From: Peterkaempfera podocarpi
Lineage (GTDB): Bacteria > Actinomycetota > Actinomycetes > Streptomycetales > Streptomycetaceae
Assembly: GCF_042466665.1 (NCBI RefSeq)
Contig: NZ_CP162102.1
Location: 1,798,001 to 1,862,000, forward strand
Length of the DNA: 64,000 bases
Direction: 5' to 3'
In this document: one piece after another, positions 46,052 through 55,353 of the stretch
Layout of the letters: each line of letters begins with the position of its first letter
Numbering within the stretch: the first letter of the stretch is position 1
Position numbers and translations under genes: made by a program
Notes under the pieces: generated by a model
Databases searched by the model: none
Told to the model about the DNA's origin: nothing
Seen by the model: the letters and a program-made list of their open reading frames with translations, nothing else

Positions 46052-49000
46052 TCAGCGCTTCTCGGTCACCCCGGCGGAGTCGAACGTTGCCACATCGTGC
46101 ATCGCCCGGGCTGCGGACTGCACCACCGGGAGGGCGAGCAGCGCACCGGTGCCCTCGCCGAGCCGCAGGTCGAGGTCGACCAGCGGGCGCAGACCCAGCT
46201 TGGCGAGCGCCGTCTTGTGGCCCGGCTCGGCGGAGCGGTGCCCGGCGATGCAGGCGGCGAGCACCTCGGGCGCGATCGCCTTGGCCGCCAGCGCGGCGGC
46301 GCCCGCGATCACACCGTCCAGGATCACCGGGGTGCGCAGCGAGGCGGCTCCCAGCAGCAGGCCGGCGATGGCGGCGTGCTCCAGGCCGCCGACGGCGGCC
46401 AGGACGCCGACCGGGTCCCCGGGATCGGGCTTGTGCAGCTCCAGGGCACGGCGGATGACCTCGACCTTGCGGGCGTGGGTCTCGTCGTCGATCCCGGTGC
46501 CCCGGCCGGTGACCTCGGCCGGGTCTGCGCCGGTGAAGACCGAGATCAGCGCGGCGGCCGGGGTGGTGTTGGCGATACCCATGTCTCCGGTGATGATCAC
46601 CTTGTTGCCGGCCGCGACCAGGTCGCGGGCGGTCTCCACACCGATCTCCAGCGCGCGCAGCGCCTCCTCCCGGCTCATCGCCGGGCCCTGGGTCATATCG
46701 GCGGTGCCGGGACGGACCTTGCGCGGCAGCAGTCCGGTGGTACGGCCCTCCTGGACCGGTGCGGGCAGCTCCGCGGCGACGCCCACGTCGACCACGCAGA
46801 CCTCCGCGCCCACCTGGGCGGCGAAGGCGTTGACCACCGCTCCCCCGGCGAGGAAGTTGCCCACCATCTGGGCGGTGACCTCCTGGGGCCAGGGGGTCAC
46901 TCCCTGGGCGTGCACACCGTGGTCCCCGGCGAAGATCGCCACACAGGCCGGCTCCGGGATCGGCGGCGGGCACTTGCGGGAGAGCCCGCAGAGCTGGGCG
47001 GAGATTATCTCCAGCATGCCCAGTGAGCCGGCCGGCTTGGTCATCCGCTTCTGGCGGTCCCAGGCCTCGCCGAGCGCCTTGGCGTCCAGCGGGCGGATCC
47101 CCCGCAGGGTGTCCTCGAGAACGCTGTGCGGCTCCTCGCCGGGCAGTGCCCGGTTGCCGTACTGCTCCTCGTGGACCACCCAGGAGAGCGGGCGCTTCTT
47201 GGCCCAGCCGGCCTGCTGGAGCTCCGGCTCGTCGGGGAAGGAGTCGACATACCCGACGCAGAGGTAGGCCACCACGTCGAGGTGCTCGGGCAGGCCGAGC
47301 TCGCGGACCATCTCGCGCTCGTCGAAGAAGGAGACCCAGCCGACGCCCAGCCCCTCGGCGCGGGCGGCCAGCCAGAGGTTCTCCACGGCCAGGGCGGCGG
47401 AGTACGGCGCCATCTGCGGCTGGGTGTGGCGGCCCAGGGTGTGGCGGCCGCCGCGGGTGCGGTCGGCAGTGACCACGATGTTGACCGGGGTCTCCAGGAT
47501 GGCCTCGATCTTGAGGGCCTTGAACTGCTTCGCCCGGCCCTTGGGCAGCGAGGCCGCATAGGCGTCGCGCTGCCGCTCGGCCAGCTGGTGCATCCGCTTG
47601 CGGGTCTTCGCGGAGCGGATCACCACAAAGTCCCAGGGCTGGGAGTAGCCGACGCTGGGGGCGGTGTGAGCGGCCTCCAGGACCCGGATCAGCACATCGT
47701 GCGGGATCGGGTCGCGGCGGAAGCCGTTGCGGATGTCGCGGCGCTCGCGCATCACCCGGTGCACGGCCTCGCGCATGGACTCCTCGTAGCCTGCGGCGGC
47801 CGGTCCCTGGGGCTCCTCGGGCTCGGGCAGCAGGTCCTCCCGCTCGGGCAGCGGGGCCTCGGGCTGCGCGGCCTCGGGCTGCGGCTGGGACGGGGCCACC
47901 GCCTCGGGCTCCGGCTGAGCCTCGGGTGCCGTAGGGGCCTCGGGTGCCACGGGGGCCTCGGGTGCCATGGGGACCTCGGGTGCCACGGCGTCGGCCGGGG
48001 CGGGCGGCTCCACGGCCACGGGTGCCTCGGTCGGCTCGGCGTCCAGGGTGGTGACGGTGCCGTCGGCGGCCACCGCATGGACGGTGGGCCGAGGGGACTC
48101 CTCCTCGGCCGGTGCCGCCGCGGGGACGGGCTCGACGGCAATGGCCTCGACGGCGGCCGGGGCCGCCTCGGCCGCCGGCGCGGAGTCGGACGCCTCGGGC
48201 TGCTGCGGCTCGACGGGTACGGCCGCAAGGTCGGCCGGCTGCTCGACGGCCGGCGCTTCGGGGACGGGCACGGCAGCCTCGGCCACCACGCCCTCGGGGC
48301 CCGCCGTCCAGAGGCTCGCGCTCTCGGGAGCTGCACTCTCAGGAGCTGCACTCTCGGACACGACGGCCTCGGGCACGACGGCCTCGGGCACGACGGCCTC
48401 GGGCACGGCGCTCTCGGGCAGGACGGCCTCGGGCACCGGCGTCGACTCGGGGGCGACCGGGTCGGCGGGTACGGGGTTGGCGGGTACGGGGGCGGCGAGC
48501 CCGGCAGCATCGTCCTGGGACGACGGGGCCGCCGCGGGAGCCGGCGTCACGGCCGGTTCCGGGGCCTCGGCCTGCGGCACGGCGACCTGCTCCACGGGCT
48601 CCACGACGGGCTCGACGACCGGGGTCACGGCCACCGGTGCGGCGACCGCCTCGGACACCGCGTCATCGGCGAGGGCCTGCGGCACCGGCCCGGCCTCGGG
48701 CGCCGTGGGCTGCGCCGTCTCGGCCGCCGACGTGGGCACGCCCGCCTCCGCGACCGGCGTCTCCGACAGCCCCGGCGCTGGGGGAACCGCCAGGAATGCG
48801 GCGATCCGGCTGGGCGGGCCGTCAGGGGACGGCGAGGGCGAAGGGATGAGCGGCTCGGGCCGGCCCCGCTCCGGGGCGTTCTCCGGCGAGCCGCCCGGGG
48901 ACGGTACCGCCGCCAACGGCGCCGGGTGCGGCACCTCGGGGGCCTGCGACACGGTCTCCACCGCGATGGCGGACGGGGACGGCTGCTCGACGGCTGCCGT

Positions 49001-49996
49001 CCCGGCCGGGGCCTGCGCGGGGACAGGGACAGGGGCGGCCTCGGCCGGTGCGGCAACCTCGGCCACGGCGGGGGCCTGGGCGGCCTGGGCCTGCTCGGCC
49101 GGCACGGCAGCGGACGCGGCGGCCGGGACAGCGGGCTGCGGCGCGGGCGCCACGGCTGCAACGTCGGCGCCACCGACCGACTGCGGCGGCACCAGCCGGA
49201 TCCCGTACCCCTGGGTCTCCCCGCTCGACGGGCCCCGGTCGGCCAGCGAGCGCACCGGAACCTGACCGGTCATCAGCGACGGGTCCGGGATGGGCGGGCC
49301 GGCGTGCAGCGGCCGCCGGGGCGCGGCGGCGGCAGCGGCTGCCGCCGATGCGGCAGACGGGGACGGCTGCTGCGCCGGAGCCTGGACCGGCGCCGCCGCG
49401 GGGGCGGCAGGGGCAGGCACGGTGAAGGGGTCGGCGGGGGCCTCCGGTACGGCGGCCTGCTCGGCCTGCGGCACTCCGGGCTCCGCCGGGGCGGCCTGCA
49501 GGGCGGCCCCGGCCTCGGCGGCCGCAAGCACCGCGGCGTCCGGCGGGGCCAGCGGCGGCCAGGAGGGGGCGATGGGGGTGCCGACGTACGCGGCGGCGTC
49601 CTCGACGGTGACGGTGCGCAGCGGCATGGTCTCCGCGGGGGAGCCGCCGAGGTGCGGCTGGACGGGCAGCGGGGTGCCCTCGGGCGGGGTCTGCTCGCGC
49701 AGTGCCGCCTCGCTCCAGGAGCCCTGCGGACCGGGCATCAGCAGCACGTCCTCCTCCTCGTCCAGTTGGTCGGGCCCGCCCAGTTGGTCGGGCTCGTCGA
49801 GGAAGGTGAAGGAGGAGTGCATCGCGGGAGCGGCCCCCGGGACGGTTTCGGGGCCGGGGCCGAAGGGATCGGGACGGAAACCGGCGCCTGCCGCCTCCGC
49901 GGGTGCGCCGACCGGCTGGTACGCCGGGTCGGGCCCTGCTTCGGCGAGCGGGCGCTCCGGCAGTCCCTCGCCCGGGACGTGGCCGGTATCGGTCAT
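46052..49996 (-). CDS. cobT: BluB-CobT fusion with a ~730-residue low-complexity N-terminus
   Basis: 1314 residues from ATG 49996 behind AAGGAG. Residues 1 to about 730 are Ala/Pro/Glu/Val-rich with degenerate repeats (PEAVVPEAVVPEAVV, APEVPMAPEAP) and are probably disordered. About 735-945 is BluB-type nitroreductase (RRDIRNGFRRDPIPHDV, APSVGYSQPWDFVVIRSA, GLGVGWVSFFDE): it fragments FMN to 5,6-dimethylbenzimidazole. About 958-1314 is CobT (RMTKPAGSLGMLE, FAGDHGVHAQGVTPWP, GDMGIANTTPAAAL, GHRSAEPGHKTAL): it makes alpha-ribazole phosphate from that base. Two consecutive steps of B12 lower-ligand synthesis are thus joined. Confidence 0.93.
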   Translation of the reverse strand: MTDTGHVPGEGLPERPLAEAGPDPAYQPVGAPAEAAGAGFRPDPFGPGPETVPGAAPAMHSSFTFLDEPDQLGGPDQLDEEEDVLLMPGPQGSWSEAALREQTPPEGTPLPVQPHLGGSPAETMPLRTVTVEDAAAYVGTPIAPSWPPLAPPDAAVLAAAEAGAALQAAPAEPGVPQAEQAAVPEAPADPFTVPAPAAPAAAPVQAPAQQPSPSAASAAAAAAAAPRRPLHAGPPIPDPSLMTGQVPVRSLADRGPSSGETQGYGIRLVPPQSVGGADVAAVAPAPQPAVPAAASAAVPAEQAQAAQAPAVAEVAAPAEAAPVPVPAQAPAGTAAVEQPSPSAIAVETVSQAPEVPHPAPLAAVPSPGGSPENAPERGRPEPLIPSPSPSPDGPPSRIAAFLAVPPAPGLSETPVAEAGVPTSAAETAQPTAPEAGPVPQALADDAVSEAVAAPVAVTPVVEPVVEPVEQVAVPQAEAPEPAVTPAPAAAPSSQDDAAGLAAPVPANPVPADPVAPESTPVPEAVLPESAVPEAVVPEAVVPEAVVSESAAPESAAPESASLWTAGPEGVVAEAAVPVPEAPAVEQPADLAAVPVEPQQPEASDSAPAAEAAPAAVEAIAVEPVPAAAPAEEESPRPTVHAVAADGTVTTLDAEPTEAPVAVEPPAPADAVAPEVPMAPEAPVAPEAPTAPEAQPEPEAVAPSQPQPEAAQPEAPLPEREDLLPEPEEPQGPAAAGYEESMREAVHRVMRERRDIRNGFRRDPIPHDVLIRVLEAAHTAPSVGYSQPWDFVVIRSAKTRKRMHQLAERQRDAYAASLPKGRAKQFKALKIEAILETPVNIVVTADRTRGGRHTLGRHTQPQMAPYSAALAVENLWLAARAEGLGVGWVSFFDEREMVRELGLPEHLDVVAYLCVGYVDSFPDEPELQQAGWAKKRPLSWVVHEEQYGNRALPGEEPHSVLEDTLRGIRPLDAKALGEAWDRQKRMTKPAGSLGMLEIISAQLCGLSRKCPPPIPEPACVAIFAGDHGVHAQGVTPWPQEVTAQMVGNFLAGGAVVNAFAAQVGAEVCVVDVGVAAELPAPVQEGRTTGLLPRKVRPGTADMTQGPAMSREEALRALEIGVETARDLVAAGNKVIITGDMGIANTTPAAALISVFTGADPAEVTGRGTGIDDETHARKVEVIRRALELHKPDPGDPVGVLAAVGGLEHAAIAGLLLGAASLRTPVILDGVIAGAAALAAKAIAPEVLAACIAGHRSAEPGHKTALAKLGLRPLVDLDLRLGEGTGALLALPVVQSAARAMHDVATFDSAGVTEKR

Positions 49997-50482
49997 CTCA
50001 GAAACTCCTTCCAGGGCCGCGTAGGCGTCCTTGGTGGCGCGGTCGCTGACCACGGCTCCCGACCGCTGGGGCCGGGTCGCGGTCGGACCCGCCTTGTCGC
50101 GTGTGTCGGCGGCCGCGCAGGCACGGCAGCCGTGGTCCCGTCCGGTCCTCCGCTCCGCAGACGGCCGATCGGACGACCGACCTGCCGCAACAACAACGAC
50201 GGACCCGGGGCAACCGGCACGACCGCCCCCAGACATCAGGGCATTCTTCCGGCCCGGCCCGCCTGGCGGCACACAAGCACGCGATCACCCGGTGTGGGCT
50301 CCGCCACGTCCTGGTCGGGATCCGGGGTCGCCGGTTCCTGGCCGCCGCACCGCCGCGGAGACAACCGAGATGCCACCCTACCGGCCGGGGCGGACATCGG
50401 GTCAGGGAGGTGCCCCTTCCAGGATGGTGTGCCCGCCTTCGTCCAGATCGTGGACGGCCGAAGGTTTACGGTGGAGGGTCGT
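49997..50482 (-). promoter_or_regulatory. cobT leader region with a probable promoter
   Basis: 486 bp without a gene. On the - strand CTGACC (50400-50405) and TAGGGT (50375-50380) form a possible promoter with a long 19-bp spacer; transcripts from it would carry a leader of about 370 nt. The leader is GC-rich and could fold extensively. I did not find a canonical B12-box, so a cobalamin riboswitch is not claimed. Confidence 0.45.
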
Positions 50483-51775
50483 TCAGCCGGTCCGTCGGCC
50501 CCACACCAGGAACACCGGGCAGGTGGGGGCGAGCAGTTGGCCACCGCCCGGCGGCTCCTCCGCGGGCAGCAGCGCCGAGGCCTGGACCAGTGCGCCCTCG
50601 GCGCGGTAGCCGGCCACCGCGAAGGCACGGCGGAACTCCTCGGCCTCCGGCAGGGTGCGCGGTGCGGCCACGACCCGCTCGGGGCGGCGGGCCAGACAGG
50701 CCGTGAGGACCGCGGCGGAGCTGCGTTCCACGGCGACCACATCGGGTTCCGGGAGTTCGCCGAGCACCTCGGGCGGGGTCCCGTGGACCACCTCGACCTC
50801 GACGCCGTAGCGGCGGGCGTTGACCGCGGTCCGGCCGCAGGCGTCGGCGTCCGGGTCCACGGCTATCACCGCGGCCCCGAACCGGGCGGCCTCCACCGCG
50901 AGGGCGCCGCTGCCGGAGCCGACCGTCCACACCAGGTCACCCGGGCGCGGGCCGAGCCGGGCGAGCATCAGCGCGCGGGCCTCCGGCGGGAGGGTGTCGG
51001 GGGCGGGGGCGCCGGGCCGGTCGGCCTCGGTCTCGGGGGCCGTCGCGGAAAGGCCCGCTGCGCGGTCACGGGCGGCGTACGCCTCGGCGTCCAGCGCCCA
51101 GCCGCGTATCGCGTCGGGGTAGTCGACGGGGCGCCCGGCCAGCCAGCCGGCCGCCTCGGTGCCGGTACGGGCGTGGCCGCCCACCACCAGCACCACATTG
51201 GGGTCGCGCCAGACGTGGTCGGGCACCCGGTCGGAGGTCAGCACACTGATCTCCTCGTCGGGGGTGCCCAGCGCCTCGCAGACCACAAAGGTGCGGTGCA
51301 CATCGCGGAGCATCAGGGCGAGTTCGGTGGGGCCCGCCCCGGGGGCGGTGAGGACCGCGACCTTGGGGTTGGCGCGGCAGACGTTGGCAGCCCTGCGCAG
51401 CCGCCTGCCGTGGGCGCTGACCACCTGGGCGTCGTCCCAGGGCATCCCGGCCCGGGCGAAGGCGGCGGCCACGGAGGAGACGGCGGGCAGCACCTCCAGC
51501 TCCAGGCCGAACTCCGGCCTGCGCAGGGTGCGCACCACACCGAAGAAGCCGGGGTCCCCCTCGGCCACCACCACGGCGGCGCCGCGGTGGTCGGCGATCC
51601 GTCGGGCGGCGAGCTCCACACTGCCCAGCGCCATCCGCTCGGCGCCGCGCGGCAGTTCCAGCGCGGCGAGCTGGTAGGGCGCTCCCGCGACCAGGGTGGC
51701 GGCGCCGAGCGCCGCGCGTGCCGCCTCCGTGAGCGGCGTGCCGTCCCACCCGATGACCGTGACCCGGTCAGCCAT
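50483..51775 (-). CDS. cobL: precorrin-6Y C5,15-methyltransferase (CbiE-CbiT fusion)
   Basis: 430 residues. The N-terminal CbiE domain (about 1-215) has VTVIGWDGTPLT, GDPGFFGVVRTL and VVSAHGRRL; the C-terminal CbiT domain (about 250-430) has PGDLVWTVGSGSGALAVEAA for SAM binding and ALMLARLG before it. It methylates precorrin-6Y at C5 and C15 and decarboxylates the C12 side chain. Proximity to cobT and cobA fits cobalamin synthesis; other corrin-ring genes are not in this window. Confidence 0.94.
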   Translation of the reverse strand: MADRVTVIGWDGTPLTEAARAALGAATLVAGAPYQLAALELPRGAERMALGSVELAARRIADHRGAAVVVAEGDPGFFGVVRTLRRPEFGLELEVLPAVSSVAAAFARAGMPWDDAQVVSAHGRRLRRAANVCRANPKVAVLTAPGAGPTELALMLRDVHRTFVVCEALGTPDEEISVLTSDRVPDHVWRDPNVVLVVGGHARTGTEAAGWLAGRPVDYPDAIRGWALDAEAYAARDRAAGLSATAPETEADRPGAPAPDTLPPEARALMLARLGPRPGDLVWTVGSGSGALAVEAARFGAAVIAVDPDADACGRTAVNARRYGVEVEVVHGTPPEVLGELPEPDVVAVERSSAAVLTACLARRPERVVAAPRTLPEAEEFRRAFAVAGYRAEGALVQASALLPAEEPPGGGQLLAPTCPVFLVWGRRTG

Positions 51776-51919
51776 TCCGGCTGTTCTCCCTCACTGTCCG
51801 TATCGACCCGGGGTGTGACGGCTCCGGGGCCCGCTCGGGGTGCGCGGGCGGTGCCTCCGCCGCCCGCCGCACCCGCGCGAGGAGCGTACCGGTAACGATC
51901 AGTGCGGCGCCCGGCGGTG

Positions 51920-52561
51920 TCAGGCCCAGCTGGCGTAGCGGTCGTCGGCCAGACCGTCGGCGGCACGGCCGCCGGGGAGCTCCATGTCCTCGGGGAGCAG
52001 GCTCCAGAGGATGAGGTCGGTGCGGGTCTCGTCGTCGCTGCCGCTGCCGGGCTCGGCGCCCCGCACAATCCAGGCGCTGCGCAGCACCCCCTCGCTGATG
52101 CAGCCGGCCTTCTGGGCCACCTGCTGGGCTGCGGTGTTACCGGCGGCGGTGCGCAGCTCCAGCCGTTCGAACCGCTGGTCCTCGAAGAGCCACTGGGCGA
52201 CGCCGAGCAGGGCCTCGGGGGCGTAGCCCTCGCCCCGGGCCCAGGGGGCGGTGACAAAGGCGGCCTCGGTGGTGCGCAGCCGCCAGTCGGTGCGCTGCAG
52301 ATGGATCACCCCGACCATCCGCTGGGTGAGGTTCTCGGTGACGGCGAAGGCGATGCCGCGGCCGCGGGCCCGGTCCTCGGCGGCTGCGGTGTGCACCCAG
52401 GTGCGGGCGTGGTGGGCGCCGTACGGATGGGGGGCGGCGGTCCAGCAGCGGACCAGCTCGTCGTTCATCATCTCCACCAGGCCCGGGACGTCCTCCTCCT
52501 CGAAGGGGCGCAGCAGCAGCCTCTCGGTGCTGATGGCGGTCTCGGGGAAGGTGGATGCCAT
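51920..52561 (-). CDS. GNAT-family acetyltransferase, RimJ/RimL type
   Basis: 213 residues. TERLLLRPFEEEDVPGLVEM, WARGEGYAPEALLGVAQWLF (acetyl-CoA-binding) and RLELRTAAGNTAAQQVAQKAG are typical of RimJ/RimL proteins. Substrate unknown; it may acetylate a protein N-terminus, an antibiotic or a small amine. Confidence 0.9.
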   Translation of the reverse strand: MASTFPETAISTERLLLRPFEEEDVPGLVEMMNDELVRCWTAAPHPYGAHHARTWVHTAAAEDRARGRGIAFAVTENLTQRMVGVIHLQRTDWRLRTTEAAFVTAPWARGEGYAPEALLGVAQWLFEDQRFERLELRTAAGNTAAQQVAQKAGCISEGVLRSAWIVRGAEPGSGSDDETRTDLILWSLLPEDMELPGGRAADGLADDRYASWA

Positions 52562-52832
52562 GGCCGTCTCTCCTCGCCGGGTCGTGCACTCACGTTACGC
52601 CTCGCGCGCCGGTCGACGGTTCGGCGGCGTTGGCTGGGGTGATCATGCTCCACCGGCACGGCCGCCGTCACCACGACCCGGCCCGGACGGAGTGACGCGC
52701 GGATACAGCAGCATGCAGCATCCGGGGTCGCCGTGCAGGGGGTTGGGCGCGTCGGGCGCTCCACGCCTGCGTCGGCAGCCCGCCGCTCGCCATTGGTGTG
52801 GCGTCCACCTGCGGCTGATAGCGTCAGGGGGC

Positions 52833-53600
52833 GTGACGGTTCACCAGGCGGCAGGAGTGGGGTACCAGCGGGCGGCGGACGCCTACGAGCGGTCCCGGCC
52901 GTCCTATCCGATGCCGGTCATCCGCGAGCTCGCCGACGCGGTGCGGCTGGAGCGCGGCCGTACGGTGCTGGACGTGGGGGCGGGCACCGGCAAGTTCACC
53001 CGGTTGCTGGCCCTGACCGGGGCGCGGGTGGTGGCCCTGGAGCCCGTGGCGGCGATGCGCGAGCAGCTGGCCGAGCTGCTGCCCGGGGTCGAGGTGGGGG
53101 ACGGCACCGCGGAGTCGACGGGGCTGCCCGGCGCCTCGGTGGATGTGGTGGTCGCGGCGCAGTCCTGGCACTGGTTCCGGCAGCGGGAGGCGCTGGCCGA
53201 GGTCGAGCGGGTGATCCGGCCGGGCGGAGCGCTGGTCCTGCTGTGGAACACCTTCGACGAGTCGGTGCCCTGGGTCCGGGACTTCCAGCGGATCTACTTC
53301 GGCCGGGCCCCGCGGGATCTGCCGAGCCATCTGGACGGCCGGTGGCGCGAGGCACTCGAGGGGCGGTCCGGCTGGTCGCCGATCAGCGAGCTCCATCTGC
53401 CCAATCCGCACCCGGTGACCCGCGAGGGGGTGCTGGAGCGGATGGCCTCGTCCAGCATCATCGCGGCGCTGGACGAGGCGGAGCAGCGGCGGGTGCGGGC
53501 GGAGGTCGACGCGGTGCTGCGGGCGCATCCGCAGACCCGCCACGGCGACCGGATCGAACTCCCCTACACCACCGATGTGTACTGGACCCACCGGGTCTGA
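52833..53600 (+). CDS. class I SAM-dependent methyltransferase
   Basis: 255 residues from GTG 52833. Methyltransferase domain: motif I VLDVGAGTGKFTRLLAL, motif post I VALEPVAAM, the SWHWF region and LVLLWNTFDESVPWV. The sequence order matches the type 11 family. The substrate is not indicated by the neighbours. Confidence 0.88.
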   Translation: MTVHQAAGVGYQRAADAYERSRPSYPMPVIRELADAVRLERGRTVLDVGAGTGKFTRLLALTGARVVALEPVAAMREQLAELLPGVEVGDGTAESTGLPGASVDVVVAAQSWHWFRQREALAEVERVIRPGGALVLLWNTFDESVPWVRDFQRIYFGRAPRDLPSHLDGRWREALEGRSGWSPISELHLPNPHPVTREGVLERMASSSIIAALDEAEQRRVRAEVDAVLRAHPQTRHGDRIELPYTTDVYWTHRV

Positions 53601-53624
53601 GCCCCGAGCGGGGCCCGGACCCGG
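53591..53624. terminator. hairpin between the methyltransferase and metQ
   Basis: An inner perfect stem GCCCCG-AG-CGGGGC (53601-53614) is enclosed by CCGGGTC/GACCCGG arms. It lies in the 36-bp gap between convergent genes and overlaps the methyltransferase stop. Confidence 0.6.
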
Positions 53625-53636
53625 CGGGCGGCCCGG

Positions 53637-54467
53637 TCAGAACGCGGGGACGACGGCCCCCTTGAAGGTGTCGTCGATGTACTTCTTCACCTCGGGCGAG
53701 TGCAGCAGCTGGGCGAGCTTCTGCACCCGGGGGTCGTTCTCCCGGCCCTTCTTGACGGCCAGCACATTGGCGTACGGGTTGCCGGCTGCCTGCTCCAGCA
53801 CGATGGCGTCCGTGGTGGGCTTGAGGCCGGAGTCCAGCGCGTAGTTGCCGTTGATCACGGCCGCGTCCACGTCGTCGAGGGCGCGGGGCAGCTGGCCGGC
53901 CTCCAGCTCCTTCCACTTGAGGTTCTTGGGGTTGCCGGTGATGTCGCGGACGGTGGCGGTGATGCCGACGCCGTCCTTGAGGGTGATCACCTTGTTGTCG
54001 GCGAGCAGCCTCAGCGCGCGGCCCTCGTCGGTGGCGTCGTTGGGGACGGCCACGGTGCCCCCGGCGGGCAGGTCGGCGATCTGCTTGACCTTCTTGGAGT
54101 AGAGGCCCATCGGTTCCAGGTGGACGGTCTCCACGGAGACGATGTCGGTGCCGTGCTGCTTGTTGAAGTCGTCGAGGTAGGGCTGGTGCTGGAAGTAGTT
54201 GGCGTCGGCCGAGCCGTCCTGCACGGCGGTGTCCGGCGTGACGTAGTCGGTGACCTGCTTGACCTCCAGCTTGAGGCCGGCCTTGGCCGCCAGGTGGTCC
54301 CTGATGTAGTCGAGGATCTGGGCGTGCGGGGTGGGCGACGCGGCGACGACCAGCGGCTGGTCGGCGGCGGACGCGGACGACGAGGAGTCGCTGCCGCAGG
54401 CGGCCACGGTGAGGGCGAGGCCGCCCGCGGCGATGGCGGTGGTGGTGAGTTTGATGGCGCTGCGCAC
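53637..54467 (-). CDS. metQ: methionine ABC transporter substrate-binding lipoprotein
   Basis: 276 residues from GTG 54467. A lipoprotein signal peptide ends in VAAC (C24), followed by a Ser-rich linker. NlpA/MetQ core: VVAASPTPHAQILDYI, NYFQHQPYLDDFNKQHG, and INGNYALDSGL. It captures methionine outside the membrane for MetI/MetN. It is 118 bp downstream of metI. Confidence 0.93.
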   Translation of the reverse strand: MRSAIKLTTTAIAAGGLALTVAACGSDSSSSASAADQPLVVAASPTPHAQILDYIRDHLAAKAGLKLEVKQVTDYVTPDTAVQDGSADANYFQHQPYLDDFNKQHGTDIVSVETVHLEPMGLYSKKVKQIADLPAGGTVAVPNDATDEGRALRLLADNKVITLKDGVGITATVRDITGNPKNLKWKELEAGQLPRALDDVDAAVINGNYALDSGLKPTTDAIVLEQAAGNPYANVLAVKKGRENDPRVQKLAQLLHSPEVKKYIDDTFKGAVVPAF

Positions 54468-54585
54468 GAAGAGTGCCTTTCTCCATATATCGACTTGCCT
54501 GCGGGCGTGCGGGGGCTGCCCGGCAGACGGGGGAATCAGGGGGTGCAGGCGGGCGGTGCCCCGGCGGACACGGCGACCTGGGTGC

Positions 54586-55353
54586 TCAGCCCTCCACGGC
54601 GGCGAGGGGCTGCTCGGCCGGCTCCGCGGGTCCCGGGCGGCCCGCGGGCGCGCTGCCGGAGCGGCGGCGCAGCAGCCGTACCGGGCCGTCGCCCCGGCCG
54701 TGCCGGCCCAGCGACCGTACGGCCAGGTCACCCGCCAGCTGCACCAGGGTGACCAGGACGACCAGCTCGATCACGATGACGACCATGAAGTCGGTCTCGA
54801 AGCGCATATAGCCGTAGGTGTAGGCCAGGGTGCCCAGACCGCCGCCGCCGACCGTGCCCGCCATCGCGGAGTAGCCGATCACGGCGATCACGGTGGTGGT
54901 CAGCCCGGCGACCAGCGAGGCCAGGGACTCGGGCAGCAGCGCCTTGCGGACCACCGTCCAGGTGGAGCCGCCCATCGCCTGGACGGCCTCCACCAACCCG
55001 CCGTCGACCTCGCGGACCGCGGTCTCCGCCAGCCGGGCGTAGAAGGGGATCGCGCCGACGGCCAGGGGCACGGTGGCGGCCTGCCAGCCGAGGGAGGTGC
55101 CGACCACCCAGCGGGTGAAGGAGGTCAGCGCCAGCATCAGGACGATGAAGGGCAGCGAGCGGCCGATGTTGACCACCGCTCCCACGGCCTTGTTGACCGG
55201 GCGGCTCTGCAGCAGTCCGCCGCGGTCGGTGAGCACCAGCAGCACGCCCAGCGGCAGTCCGGCCAGCAGCGCCACCAGGGTGGCGACGCCGACCATGGAG
55301 AGCGTCTCGCGGGTGGCGGTCTGCAGCAGCGGCTGCATCTCGTCCCAGGTCAT
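54586..55353 (-). CDS. metI: methionine ABC transporter permease
   Basis: 255 residues from ATG 55353, which overlaps the metN stop (ATGA). Five or so TM helices and the EAA loop (VEAVQAMGGSTWTVVRKALL) typical of MetI. The C-terminal tail after the last helix is longer and Ala/Pro/Arg-rich. Forms the membrane channel of the importer. Confidence 0.95.
   Translation of the reverse strand: MTWDEMQPLLQTATRETLSMVGVATLVALLAGLPLGVLLVLTDRGGLLQSRPVNKAVGAVVNIGRSLPFIVLMLALTSFTRWVVGTSLGWQAATVPLAVGAIPFYARLAETAVREVDGGLVEAVQAMGGSTWTVVRKALLPESLASLVAGLTTTVIAVIGYSAMAGTVGGGGLGTLAYTYGYMRFETDFMVVIVIELVVLVTLVQLAGDLAVRSLGRHGRGDGPVRLLRRRSGSAPAGRPGPAEPAEQPLAAVEG

Noticed and set aside
50290..50400. Cobalamin riboswitch upstream of the BluB-CobT gene
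   Set aside because: The leader has a GCCAGGAACCGG stretch that recalls part of the core, but the conserved B12-box and the downstream pairing could not be matched by eye. Kept as an open question in the findings, not as a feature.
47126..51895. 1589-residue open frame on the + strand across cobT and cobL
   Set aside because: Gly/Arg/Leu-rich antisense shadow of the BluB-CobT and CobL genes; high GC codon third positions keep the opposite strand open. No motifs, no ribosome-binding site.
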